Shown: piece after piece, positions 44,130 through 55,436 of the stretch | Layout of the letters: the number at the start of each line of letters is the position of its first letter | Position numbering within the stretch: the first letter of the stretch is position 1 | Assembly: GCA_964019695.1 (NCBI GenBank) | Contig: OZ026520.1 | Location: 21,404,130-21,468,129 of the forward strand | DNA from: Loripinus fragilis | Lineage: Eukaryota; Mollusca; Bivalvia; Lucinida; Lucinidae | Direction of reading: 5' to 3' | Length of the DNA: 64,000 nt | The notes under the pieces: generated by a model | Seen by the model: only the letters and a program-made list of their open reading frames with translations | Databases searched by the model: none | Told to the model about the DNA's origin: nothing | Position numbers and translations under genes: made by a program

Positions 44130-45895
44130 TGAACATCTTTCCAGCCTGAAAAAACTCGGTCCATCGTCAGTCTGTCCGTACGTACGTGACCGTGTATGTG
44201 TGCGTCCGTCCATCACATTTCTTGTAAATGTATCTCCTCCATGCCTAGACATAACAACTTCAAACTTTGTACCTGAATAAGTCACATGATGTAGAGGGTA
44301 ATGGGCAACATTTCAAGGTCAAAGGTCAAATAATGAATTTTCTTGTAAATGCATCTCCTAAACCGTTAGATGTAGCAGATTCAAACTTTGGAACTACATA
44401 GGTCAAATGATGAAGAGGGTACTGGGCAACATTTCATGTGACCTTGGCACCCCAAGGTCAAAGTCAAATAATGTGTTTTCTTATAAATGCATCACCTTCT
44501 AAACCATTAGCAGCTTTAACTTTGCAGCTGCATATATAATATGACGTAGCGGGTACTGGGCAACATTTTGTGTGACCTTGGCACCCGAAGGTCAAGTTTA
44601 AAGGTCAAATAATGTATTTTCTTGTAAATGCATCTCTCCTAAACCATTAGACGTAACAGCTTGAAACTTTGCAGCTGCATAGGTCATATGATGGAGAGGG
44701 TACTGGGCAACATTTTGTGTGAGATTGGCACCCCATGGTCAAAGGTCCAATAATATATTTTCTTGTAAATGCATCTCCTTCAAAACTATTAGACGTAGCA
44801 GCTTAAAACTTTGCAGCTGCATAGGTCAAAGGATATAAAGGGGCAACATTTCATGTGACCTTGACCCCAAGTTCATAGGTCAAAAAATGTATTTTCTTGT
44901 AAATGCATCTCCACCTAACACCAGGGTCACTGTGTTGTGTCCTTGAGCAAGACACATCTATCCTTACTCAGTACTGGTTCAACCCAGGATGACCTATCCA
45001 ATTATAACTGAAAAATTATTATTATTTTTACAATAATTGAGAATGTAAAGTCTCAAATCAAACAAACAAACAAAATCTCCTCCTAAACCGTTAGATGTAG
45101 CAGCTTGAAACTTTGCAAATGCATAGGTCACATGATGTAGAGGGTACTGGGCAACATTTCATGTGACCTTAGCCTGAAGGTCAAGGTCAAATGTCATAAT
45201 ATATTTTCTTGTAAAAGCATCACCTTATTTGTTAGAGGTAGCAACTTCAAACTTTGCATGTGCATAGGTCTTACAATGTAGACGGTACTGAGCAACAGTT
45301 CATGTGACCTAGACCCCAATTTGGGTCAAGGTCAAAGGTAAAATATTGTATTTTCTTGTACATGCATCTACTTCTAATTCATGGGACGTAGCAACTTCAA
45401 ATTTTGCAAGTGCATAGGTCACATGATGTAGAGGATACTGGGCAGCATTTCATGTAATCTGGGTCAAAGCAGAGGTCAAATTATGTATTTTCTTGTAAAT
45501 GCATCTCCTCCTAAACCGTAGGACATTGAAACTTTAAACTTTGCAGGTGCATAGGTCACATGATGTAGAGGGTACTGGGCAACATTTTGTGTAACCATGA
45601 CCCCAAGGTCAAGGTCAGAGGACAAATGATGTATTTTCTTGTAAATGCATCTCCTCCTAAACTGTAGCTAGGACATTGCAACTTTAAACTTTGCAGGTGC
45701 ATAGGTCACATGATGCAGAGGGTGCTGGGCAATATTTAGAGTGACCTTAATGTCAAGGTCAAAGGTCAAATAATGTATTTTCTTGTAAATGCATCTCCTT
45801 AACAGAGGGAGCTTGTAATTGTGCATAGATCACATGGTATTGAAGGTACTGGGCAACATTTTGTGTAACCATGACCCCAAGGTCGTGAAAAGTAA
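44130..45895 (+). mobile_element. Pearl/HINE-like element, ~11 tandem units
   Basis: Begins near 'cagtctgtccgtacgtac' and 'gcgtccgtccatcac'. Units of ~140-145 bp follow with 'cttgtaaatgcatctcctcc', 'cttcaaactttgca', 'aggtcacatgatgtagaggg' and 'tactgggcaacattt'. It is the same family as the minus-strand element at 14052. A 5'-truncated SINE interrupts it at 44919-45074. There is no coding potential. Confidence 0.8.
44919..45074 (+). mobile_element. 5'-truncated SINE family 1 inside the pearl-like array
   Basis: Starts at 'ccagggtcactgtgttgtg', lacking the tRNA-like head, and ends in a (CAAA)n tail. Flanks ATCTCCACCTAA (44907-44918) and ATCTCCTCCTAA (45075-45086) look like a 12-bp target duplication with one change, though the array itself contains this sequence. 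5' truncation fits incomplete target-primed reverse transcription. Confidence 0.75.
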
Positions 45896-46224
45896 AAAAG
45901 TGGGTACTAGTTTTGATTAAGGCAATATCATTCTGATTAGTTGATGAATTTGAAATTTCCTTCCAAGAAAAGAACGATATCTGCCCTTCTGAATATAATG
46001 ATGCTTACATTGAGACCTGTGAATGACTAAATAAACCATGATTGTTTAGTAGCACTGTGAGTGAGCTTGATTGATTTGGATGTCATAGGCTGTCAACCAA
46101 TAAAGCTATGTTTCATGGCATCTTAGCTAAAAAGAAAACTATCTATTTAGAGATTCTCTCATTTCTAAGAATTCTGCAAAATCAAGCCTGATATAGAATA
46201 ACAGTTTATTGATTGGGTAATGCT

Positions 46225-46430
46225 GAAACTTAGCTCTTTCCTTGCTAGTGGTGACTTTTGTTGTCTGCTGACAATTACCTGTCGCAAACACTCTGGAACC
46301 CAGATCAATTTTCGATCCAAACTGTTTGACACTCTGATCATGTTCCTAAAACAAATTAATTTTGAAAATGTCAGCAAACGACAAAAAAGGAGGAAAAATA
46401 ACATGTAGCCAGCATTCAAAGAGCTAATCA
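46225..46430. mobile_element. Foldback MITE, family A
   Basis: 'cttgctagtggtgacttttg', 'gtctgctgaca', centre 'cccagatcaattttcgatccaaactgttt', then 'atgtcagcaaacgacaaaaa', ending 'cattcaaagagctaa'. The central palindrome is partly deleted. Confidence 0.65.
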
Positions 46431-46707
46431 CCAGCTTCCATATATATAAATGTTTTCTCTGGATTAAAACTGATGTGTCATTTTGTGACATATTCCTCAG
46501 GTGTACAAGAGGATTAAAAGAGTTAAGTGAGGAAGATTTTACCAGTACAGTGAAGTCCCTTTATAATGCTATGTTTGGGGTCAGTAGAAATTGACTGTTT
46601 ATACATATTATAAAGGGACAATTTTACAAAGGAATTATAGGAACATGACAATTTTACAAAGGAATTATAGGAAAATGACCATTTTGTAAAATTCCATGGT
46701 TTGTATG

Positions 46708-46905
46708 TTTGTTTGTTTGATTTGATTCTTTACGTCCCATCAACAATCTTTCAGTTATGTGGGGATGGGTCTTCCTGGGTTGAACCAGTTAAGCTAGGAT
46801 AAATATGTGTCTTGCTCAAGACAATGCAGTGATGCCGGTGCGGCTCAAACCCACGGCCCTTCAGTCTTGAGTCAAGCACTCTTCCACTGATCCACTGCGC
46901 TCCCA
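46708..46905 (-). mobile_element. SINE family 1, nearly full length (minus strand)
   Basis: Head (minus strand) GGGAGCGCAGTGGATCAGTG with A box, B-box-like 'gggtttgagccgc', body and 'aaagaatcaaatcaaac' tail, as at 63031. A few deletions in the body. Confidence 0.85.
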
Positions 46906-47042
46906 AAATTCCATGGTAAAAAAATTGGGAGCCACATCATTTGCGTGTTATATCTAGCTCTGTGTTATAACAAAGTGTGTTTTAAAGGGATTGCACTGTA
47001 TATGTGGCTTTGGATTCTCCAAGAGAACAGACAAATAGGTTT

Positions 47043-50000
47043 TAGGAAGGTGTCAATGTGTCAGGAAGGTCCTTGTATGATAGAATGTGTCATTCTAATA
47101 TGATGGGAAGGTGTCTGTAAGAGGGGGAAGGGAAGGTGCATTGATAGGAAAGTGTCTGTATGAAGAAAAGGTATGGTGCAAGTGTGGCATGAAGGTGTCT
47201 GTATGAAGGAGAAGGGAAGGTGCCATTGTGACAGGAAAGTGTCTGTATGAAGGGAAGGTGGCATGAAGGTGTCTGTCTGTATGAAGGGAAGGGATGGTGC
47301 CAGTGTGACAGGAAGGTGTCTGTATGAAGGGAAGGGAAGGAGCCAGTGTGACATGAAGGTGTCTATATGAAGGGAAAAGAAGGTGCCATTGTGACAGGAA
47401 GGTGTGTGTATGAAGGAAAGGGAAGGTGCCAGTGTGACAGGAAGGTGTCGGTATGAAGGGAAGGGAAGGTGCCTGTGTGACAGGAAGGTGTCTGTATGAA
47501 GGGGAAGGGGAGGTGCCAGTGTGACATGAAGGTGTCTGTATGAAGGGAAGGGAAGGTGCCATTGTGACATGAAGGTGTCTGTATGAAGGGAAGGGAAGGT
47601 GCCTGTGTGACAGGAAGGTGTCTGTATGAAGGGGAAGGGGAGGTGCCAGTGTGACAGGAAAGTGTCTGTATGAAGGGAAGGTGGCATGAAGGTGTCTGTC
47701 TGTATGAAGGGAAGGGATGGTGCCAGTGTACCAGGAAGGTGTCTGTATGAAGGGAAGGGAAGGAGCCAGTGTGACATGAAGGTGTCTATATGAAGGGAAA
47801 AGAAGGTGCCAGTGTGACATGGAGGTGTATGTATGAAGGAAAGGGAAGGTGCCAGTGTGACAGGAAGGTGTCTGTATGAAGGGGAAGGGGAGGTGCCAGT
47901 GTGACATGAAGGTGTCTGTATGAAGGGAAGGGAAGGTGCCATTGTGACATGAAGGTGTCTGTATGAAGGGAAGGGAAGGTGCCTGTGTGACAGGAAGGTG
48001 TCTGTATGAAGGGGAAGGGGAGGTGCCAGTGTGACAGGAAAGTGTCTGTATGAAGGGAAGGGATGGTGACTGTGTGACATGAAGGTATCTGTATGAAGGG
48101 AAGGGAAGGTGCCAGTGTGACAGGAAGGTGTCTGTATGAAAGGAAGGGAAGGTGCCAGTGTGACATGAAGGTGTCTGTATGAAGGGGAAGGGGAGGTGCC
48201 AGTGTGACAGGAAAGTGTCTGTATGAAGGGAAGGGATGGTGACTGTGTGACATGAAGGTGTCTGTATGAAGGGAAGGGAAGGTGCCAGTGTGACAGGAAG
48301 GTGTCTGTATGAAGGGAAGGGAAGGTGCCAGTGTGACAGGAAGGTGTCTGTATGAAGGGGAAGGGGAGGTGCCAGTGTGACAGGAAAGTGTCTGTATGAA
48401 GGGGAAGGTGTCATTGTGACATGAAGGTGTCTGTATGAAGGGGAAGTTGCCAGTGTGACATGAAGGCGTCTGTATGAAGGGGAAGGTGTCATTGTGACAT
48501 GAAGGTGTCTGTATGAAGGGAAGGGAAGGTGCCTGTGTGACAGGAAGGTGTCTGTATGAAGGGAAGGGAATGTGCCAGTGTGACAGGAAGGTGTCTGTAT
48601 GAAGGGGAAGGGGAGGTGCCAGTGTGACAGGAAAGTGTCTGTATGAAGGGGAAGGTGTCATTGTGACATGAAGGTGTCTGTATGAAGGGGAAGTTGCCAG
48701 TGTGCCATGAAGGCGTCTGTATGAAGGGGAAGGTGTCATTTTGACATGAAGGTGTCTGTATGAAGGGAAGGGAAGGTGCCTGTGTGACAGGAAGGTGTCT
48801 GTATGAAGGGAAGGGAAGGTGCCAGTGTGACAGGAAGGTGTCTGATTGAAGGAAAGGGAAGGTGCCATTGTGACAGAAGGTGTCTGTATGAAGGGAAGGG
48901 AAGGTGCTATTGTGACAGGAAAGTGTCTGTATGAAGGGAAGGGAAGATGCCAGTGTGACATGGAGGTGTCTGTTTGAAGGGCAGGGAAGGTGCCAGTGTG
49001 ACAGGAAAGTGTCTGTATGAAGGGAAGGGAAGGTGCCAGTGTGACATGGAGGTGTATGTATGAAGGGAAGGGATGGTGCCAGTGTGACAGTAAAGTGTCT
49101 GTATGAAGGGAAAGGTGTCATTGTGACATGAAGGTGTCTGTATGAAGGGGAAGTTGCCAGTGTGACATGAAGGCGTCTGTATGAAGGGGAAGGTGTCATT
49201 GTGACATGAAGGTGTCCGTATGAAGGGAATGGAAGGTGCCAGTGTGACATGGAGGTGTCTTTATGAAGGGAAGGGAAGGTGCCATTGTGACAGAAGGTGT
49301 CTGTATGAAGGGAAGGGAAGGTGCCAGTGTGACATGGAGGTGTCTGTATGAAGGGAAGGGAAGGTGCCAGTGTGACAGGAAGGTGTCTGTATGAAGGGAA
49401 GGGAAGGTGCCAGTGTGACAGGAAGGTGTCTGTATGAAAGGGAAGGGGAGGTGCCAGTGTGACAGGAAAGTGTCTGTATGAAGGGGAAGGTGTCATTGTG
49501 ACATGAAGGTGTCTGTATGAAGGGGAAGTTGCCAGTGTGACATGAAGGCGTCTGTATGAAGGGGAAGGTGTCATTGTGACATGAAGGTGTCTGTATGAAG
49601 GGAAGGGAAGGTGCCTGTGTGACAGGAAGGTGTCTGTATGAAGGGAAAGGAAGGTGCCAGTGTGACAGGAAGGTGTCTGTATGAAGGGGAAGGGGAGGTG
49701 CCAGTGTGACAGGAAAGTGTCTGTATGAAGGGGAAGGTGTCATTGTGACATGAAGGTGTCTGTATGAAGGGGAAGTTGCCAGTGTGCCATGAAGGCGTCT
49801 GTATGAAGGGGAAGGTGTCATTTTGACATGAAGGTGTCTGTATGAAGGGAAGGGAAGGTGCCAGTGTGACAGGAAGGTGTCTGTATGAAGGGAAGGGAAG
49901 GTGCCAGTGTGACAGGAAGGTGTCTGTATGAAGGAAAGGGAAGGTGCCATTGTGACAGAAGGTGTCTGTATGAAGGGAAGGGAAGGTGCTATTGTGACAG

Positions 50001-52617
50001 GAAAGTGTCTGTATGAAGGGAAGGGAAGATGCCAGTGTGACATGGAGGTGTCTGTTTGAAGGGCAGGGAAGGTGCCAGTGTGACAGGAAAGTGTCTGTAT
50101 GAAGGGAAGGGAATGTGCCAGTGTGACATGGAGGTGTATGTATGAAGGGAAGGGATAGTGCCAGTGTGACAGTAAAGTGTCTGTATGAAGGGAAAGGTGT
50201 CATTGTGACATGAAGGTGTCTGTATGAAGGGGAAGTTGCCAGTGTGACATGAAGGCGTCTGTATGAAGGGGAAGGTGTCATTGTGACATGAAGGTGTCCG
50301 TATGAAGGGAATGGAAGGTGCCAGTGTGACATGGAGGTGTCTTTATGAAGGGAAGGGAAGGTGCCATTGTGACAGAAGGTGTCTGTATGAAGGGAAGGGA
50401 AGGTGCCAGTGTGACATGGAGGTGTCTGTATGAAGGGAAGGGAAGGGGCCATTGTGACAGAAGGTGTCTGTATGAAGGGAAGGGAAGGTGCCAGTGTGAC
50501 ATGGAGGTGTCTGTATGAAGGGAAGGGAAGATGCCAGTGTGACAGGAAAGTGTTGTTTATGAAGGGAAGGGAAGGTGCCAGTGTGACATGGAGGTGTCTG
50601 TATGAAGGGAAGAGAAGGTGCCAGTGTGACAGGAAGGTGTCTGTATGAAGGGAAGGGAAGGTGTCATTGTGACAGAAGGTGTCTGTATGAAGGGAAGGGA
50701 AGGTGCCAGTGTGACATGAAGGTGTCTGTATAAAGGGAAGGGAAGGGGCCAATGTGGCAGCTAGGTACATGCATATAACAGTTAAGGGAAAGGAAGGTGT
50801 CAGTGTGACAGAAAGGTATCTGCATGAAGGAAAGGGATAGTGACATTGTGACAGGAAGGTAATTGTATGAAGGTAAGAGAAGTTGTGACCAGCAGATACC
50901 TGTGTGAAGGAATTGAATCAGTTTGATAGGAAGGTGCCTGTAAAATTGAAGGGAAGGTGCCAATGTCACAGGAATGTGCCTTTATAGAGGAAGGGAATGT
51001 GCCAGTAGAAAGTTTCCGTTTGATGGAAATGTGTCTGTGTGTCACTGGAAGGCTTCTGTATGAAGGAAAGGGAAAGTGCCAACAAATATGACAGAAAGAC
51101 ACCTGTTTGAAAGGAAGGGAAGGTGTCATTGAGACAGGAAGGTGCATGTATGGAGGGAAAGGAAGGTTTCAATGTAATGTGAAGGTATCTGCATGGAGTG
51201 AAAAGGAAGGTGCCAGTATGATCAGAAGGTGCAGTGTGACAGGAATGTACCTGTATGAAGGGAAAGAAATGAACCAGTTTGATGGGAACATGAAGGAATG
51301 GTGCTAGTGTGATGAGACAGGAAGGTGCCTGTATGAAGGATAGGGAAGGTGCCAGTGTGATTTGAAGATGCCAGTATGGAGGTATAGGAAGGTGTCATTT
51401 TGACAGGAAGTTGTATGTATGAAAGGAATGGAAGGTGACCCCCGTGTCAGCATGATGGCATTGATGGGAAGGTGTCTGTATCAAGGGAAGATGCCAGTGT
51501 GATGGGAAGGTGTCTGTATGAAGGGAAGGAAGGGAAGGTGCCAGTGTGATGGAGTGTCTGCATGAAGGGAAAGAAGGGAAGGAGCCAGTGTGATGGGGTG
51601 CCTGCATGAAGGGAAGGAAGGGAAGGTGCCAGTGTGATGGGGTGTCTGCATGAAGGGAATATGTCAGTATGAAGAGGGAGGAAAGTGCCAGTCTGATGGG
51701 AAGGTATCTGTATGATGGGAAGGGAAGGTACCAATGTGACAAGAAGGTGCCTTTATATATGAAGGGAAGGTAAGGTGAAAGTATGATGGGAAGGTGCCAG
51801 TGTGATGGGAAGGTGTCTGAATGAAGGGAAGGTACCAAGGTGGCAAGAGTGTGCCTTTATGAAGGGAAGGTACAAAGGTGACAAGAAGGTGCCTTTATTA
51901 TATATGAGGGGAAGGGAAGGTGACAGTGTGATGGGTAGGTGTCTGTATGAAGAGAATGGAAGGTGCCAGTGTTATGGGAGGGTCAGCTGTCTGTATAATG
52001 AAGGAAACGGAAGGTACCAAGAGGACAAGAAGGTGCCTGAATGAAGGGAAGAGAGGGGCCATGGAGAAGGTACCAGTGTGATGGTAAGGTGTCTGTTTGA
52101 AGGAAAGGGAAGGTGACATGTCTATATGAAGTGGTGGGCATGTGTCTATATGAAGGGAAGGTGTCTGTATGAAGGGAAGGTGACAAGAAGGTTCCATTAT
52201 GAAGGGAAGAGAGGGTGCCTGCGTGATGGGAAGGTGTCTGTATGGACGGAGGGAAAGTGCCAGTGTGATTGGAAGGTTTCTGTATGAAGTGAAGGGAAGG
52301 TGCCAATGTAGCAGGAAGGTGCCTTCATGAAGGAAAGGAGTGGTGCTAGTGTGATGGGGAGTCTTTATCAGTGTATGAAAGGAAGGGAAGATATGCCATT
52401 ATGACAGGAATGTTTGTTAATTTTATGGGTACAGAAGGTACGTGCCTGTTTGAAGGAAATGGAAAGTGCACGTTTCTGATGTGGTGTCTGTATGAAGGGA
52501 AGGGAAGATATGCCATTATGACAGGAATGTGCGTGTAGGAAGGGAAGGGAGGGTGTCAGCATTATGGGATGGAGTTTGTATGGAGAGAAAGGAAGGTGCC
52601 AATATGACCGGAAGGTC
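47043..52617. repeat. 5.6-kb minisatellite of ~43-bp units with higher-order repeats
   Basis: The unit begins GAAGGTGTCTGTATGAAGGG and ends 'gccagtgtgacag' (43 bp); about 130 copies fit the length. The core 47.1-50.75 kb is regular, and 50.75-52.6 kb is increasingly diverged. A 1082-bp higher-order period aligns 48492 with 49574 and 48961 with 50043; a second ~423-bp period aligns 47261 with 47684. The plus strand is G/A-rich. The minus strand lacks stops in long overlapping frames (up to 465 codons), but 43 is not a multiple of 3, so all frames are visited in turn. This is a repeat artefact, not a conserved protein. Confidence 0.95.
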
Positions 52618-52744
52618 CTGCTGTACTTTCAGCAGGGAAGTTAAATGTTAGGTTAAGAATTCTCTACTTTGTCTTGCATTTTTTTTTAAATTTAGTGTAC
52701 ATGTTGTAATGATTACAGCAGTAGCCTCTGCGCTCACCAGGGTG

Positions 52745-52826
52745 AGTACAGTGCTATTTGAGCCTTGTTGCGAGAAAACCCGTCTTCAGGGAATTTCGAC
52801 AAAGCGTGTTTCAAACCAGTCTTTGT
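52745..52826. mobile_element. Family T MITE fragment
   Basis: 'ccttgttgcgagaaaacccgtcttcagggaattt' and 'aaaccagtct' match family T ends. Confidence 0.5.
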
Positions 52827-52892
52827 TTGTTTGATTTGATTCTTTACGTCCACTCAACAATCTTTCAGTTATGCGGGACGGTTCTTCCTGGC
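52827..52892 (-). mobile_element. SINE family 1, 3' tail fragment (minus strand)
   Basis: 'tttgatttgattctttacgtcc', 'caacaatctttcagttatg' and 'cttcctgg' match only the tail end. Confidence 0.75.
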
Positions 52893-53304
52893 CCCTGCGA
52901 AATTTTGTTCTACAAATTGGAGGTGTTCTAGAACATTTAGAACTGTTCTAGAACTGTTCTAAACAGGTAAATATGTTTGTTCTAGAACTCTTGTTCTACA
53001 ACTGTTCTAGAACATTATTATAGAACAAATCAAACACATTCTAGAACTGATTTCCATTCTATAAGTGTTCTTGAAATATTCTAGAACATTTTTAGAATAA
53101 ATCAAGAACCAGTAAGTTCTACAAATGTTCTAATGATATTCTAGAACATTTTTAGAACTTTTCAAGAACAAAATAAGTTGACAGAAACTTCTAAAAATGA
53201 TTCAAATTAAGTTCTAGAACATTTGTCTTACTTTTTAGAACTAGTTAATTCTACAAATACACTAATAAATTCTAGAACATTTTTGAAACTTCTCAAGAGC
53301 AGAA

Positions 53305-53600
53305 AGCATCAGGTAGCTCAGTGGTTGGGCAATGAGACGGTTCTTTTGAGTACCCAAAACATAAAACATGTTTTGGGTGAGAAATAAAGAAAATAATTTT
53401 CCAATACGCACACTTAGCTGGAGGCCTGGTCCTTTGGATGGGGACGTTAACTGGATGTCCCCTTTGCAGGGAAGGTCACCCCTTGTGCAGGTTAAAGAAC
53501 CCTACGGTAATTTAGATATGGTTTAAATTACTTGTAGGCTTTCATCCTGCAACCTGGAGTGCACAAAGTACACTTGCCGATATTACTCGCAAGCGAGGGT
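53305..53600 (+). mobile_element. Second SINE type (MetaSINE-like body) with inserted family D fragment
   Basis: Head 'ggtagctcagtggttgggc' is an A-box-like tRNA sequence. The body 'gatggggacgttaactgg', 'aggttaaagaaccctac' resembles the conserved central domain of widespread metazoan SINEs (from memory of the family). A piece of MITE family D (aatgagacggttcttttgag..., 53331-53420) lies between head and body. The tail is 'agaaagaaagaaaaaaag'. Confidence 0.55.
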
Positions 53601-53749
53601 CTAGCAGTATATAGAGAAAGAAAGAAAAAAAGGGCAAAATAAGTAAAAGAAAATTCAAATTAAGTTCTAGAACTTATTTAGTACTTTTATAGAACCAGCA
53701 AGTTCTAGAAATGTTCTAAAAAGTTCTAGAACATTTTTAGAACATTTAA

Positions 53750-54512
53750 AGAGGAAACATGTCATAACCAGATGGATGATGGGAAAAACATGGCTGCCAG
53801 AATTGGAGGGAAAATGTGGAGGCTCTTCAAAAACATTTGTTTGGGAATTTCTAGATGGCAAACATGATAGTAGTATTGACTGAGACAGTGAGTAGACCTG
53901 AGAAACAGTTTCTCTAAGGTTTATAATGTTGATTAATGGTGGGGCTGTTGTTTGTAAGTTTTTTTAGCAAATGCAAGACAATGTTTTGAAATGGGTGGGG
54001 TAATACAGGGTGGCATGTTACCACAATGAGAAGATGATCATGGCTTAATTATTATAAACAGAGGTTGAGCAGTTAACATCCAATAAGTTTTCCAAAAACT
54101 ACAATGTTACAGTTTTGCAATGAATGTTATTTATTTTTCAATTCACTGATAATTCGGGAGAAATATTTTACTGAAATTTACTGAACCAGCAAGTTCTACA
54201 AAAGTTAAAAAATGTTCTAGAACATTTTTAGAACAGTTCTAGAACAAGCAAATCATTATCATAAATTTAACCAGATTGATGTTGGGAAAAACATGGCTGC
54301 CAGAATTGGAGGGATTATGAAGGCTCCCCAAAAAGCACTTGTGGCAGTTTCTAGATGGCAAATTTGACAGTATTATATAGTCTGGGACAGTGAGTAGGCT
54401 TGAGACACAATTTCTTAAGTATTAATGTTAATTGTTGCTGTAGTTGCTGTTTTTCCAAGGTCAAATGCAAGACAATGTTTTGAAATGGGTGGGGTAACAG
54501 GGTGGCAATAAC
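53750..54512. repeat. ~505-bp imperfect direct duplication
   Basis: 'gggaaaaacatggctgccag' at about 53780 recurs at 54285, followed in both by 'aattggaggga', 'tttctagatggcaaa', 'gacagtgagtag' and 'caagacaatgttttgaaatg'. It is a tandem duplication inside the TTCTAGAAC domain. Confidence 0.8.
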
Positions 54513-54571
54513 TAACAACATTTAGGCCAACTTAGGGCCCCTATAATAATTATCCTCCAGTTGATGTTTAT

Positions 54572-55436
54572 TATACCCCCCGCAAACTTTGTTTGTAGGG
54601 GGTATACTGTTTTCACGTTGTCCGTGCGTCCGTCCGTCCGTCCGTAACGCTTTGTTTCTTTAATATCTTGAAGAGTCATTGCTGGATTTTCATTAAACCT
54701 TGCAAACATGTTCATATATGCAAGACAAATTTTTTAGACAAAAAAGTAAGGGCTAGGGGCCAATTCTATTAGAGTTATTTCCCTTTGTAGTTCTAAATGG
54801 CTTTTAATATAGGGTTTTATGCTTATGCTATTATAGGCCATACATGGGCCGATCAACTCCTACCATAGCTTTTGATGGAACAATTTAATACTTTTCCTAT
54901 ACAATGTAGACACATTGAACATATGCATGAAGGAGTTTGGTTCAGAAAAAATAATTTTTGACAAAATGACAGCTGTGAGAACTTAGACAATTTTTCCCTA
55001 CTAATGTGTTAGTATATGCATAGATGGTGCCTTCATGGGCTGATCAACTCCTACCACAGCTTTTGATGGAACAATTTGATACTTTTCCTATACAATGTAG
55101 ACACATTGAGCATATGCATGTAGGATTTTGGTTCACAAAAAAGAATTTTTGACAAAATGACAGCTGTGAGAACTTAGACAATTTTTCCCTAATATGGCTT
55201 TTGTATATGCATAGGTTGTGCCTTAATGGGCCAATCAACTCCTACCACAGCTTTTAATGGAGCAATTTGATACTTTGCCGATACAATGTAGACACATTGA
55301 ACATATGCATGAAGGAGTGTTATGATTTTTGTTTGCACAGATTATACTGAAATCTTCTTTTCAAAACTAAAGTCTGCTGGTTTGAACTATAACTTGACAA
55401 GTTTTTTCTCTGACTCTTACTGTGCGGGGGGTATCT
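54572..55436 (+). mobile_element. Pearl/HINE-like element, compact and complete
   Basis: Terminal hairpin TATACCCCCC..GGGGGTATA (54572-54606), tract 'gtgcgtccgtccgtccgtcc' (54623-54646), then ~2.9 units of 191 bp (gatcaactcctaccanagc at about 54851, 55042, 55233). Its right end 'gcggggggtatc' is complementary to the left tip. It is the clearest example of the shared plan. Confidence 0.8.

Noticed and set aside
46501..46526. 26-nt micro-exon (VYKRIKRV) between attcctcag and GTGAGG
   Set aside because: Same phase problem; together with the 13381 candidate the sum is still not a multiple of three.
47061..50770. Long minus-strand frames (339, 465, 391, 361, 260 and 399 codons) as a secreted or structural repeat protein gene
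   Set aside because: They are the translation of a 43-bp minisatellite in successive frames, overlap one another, and lack any unique flanking coding sequence, splice sites or signal peptide.
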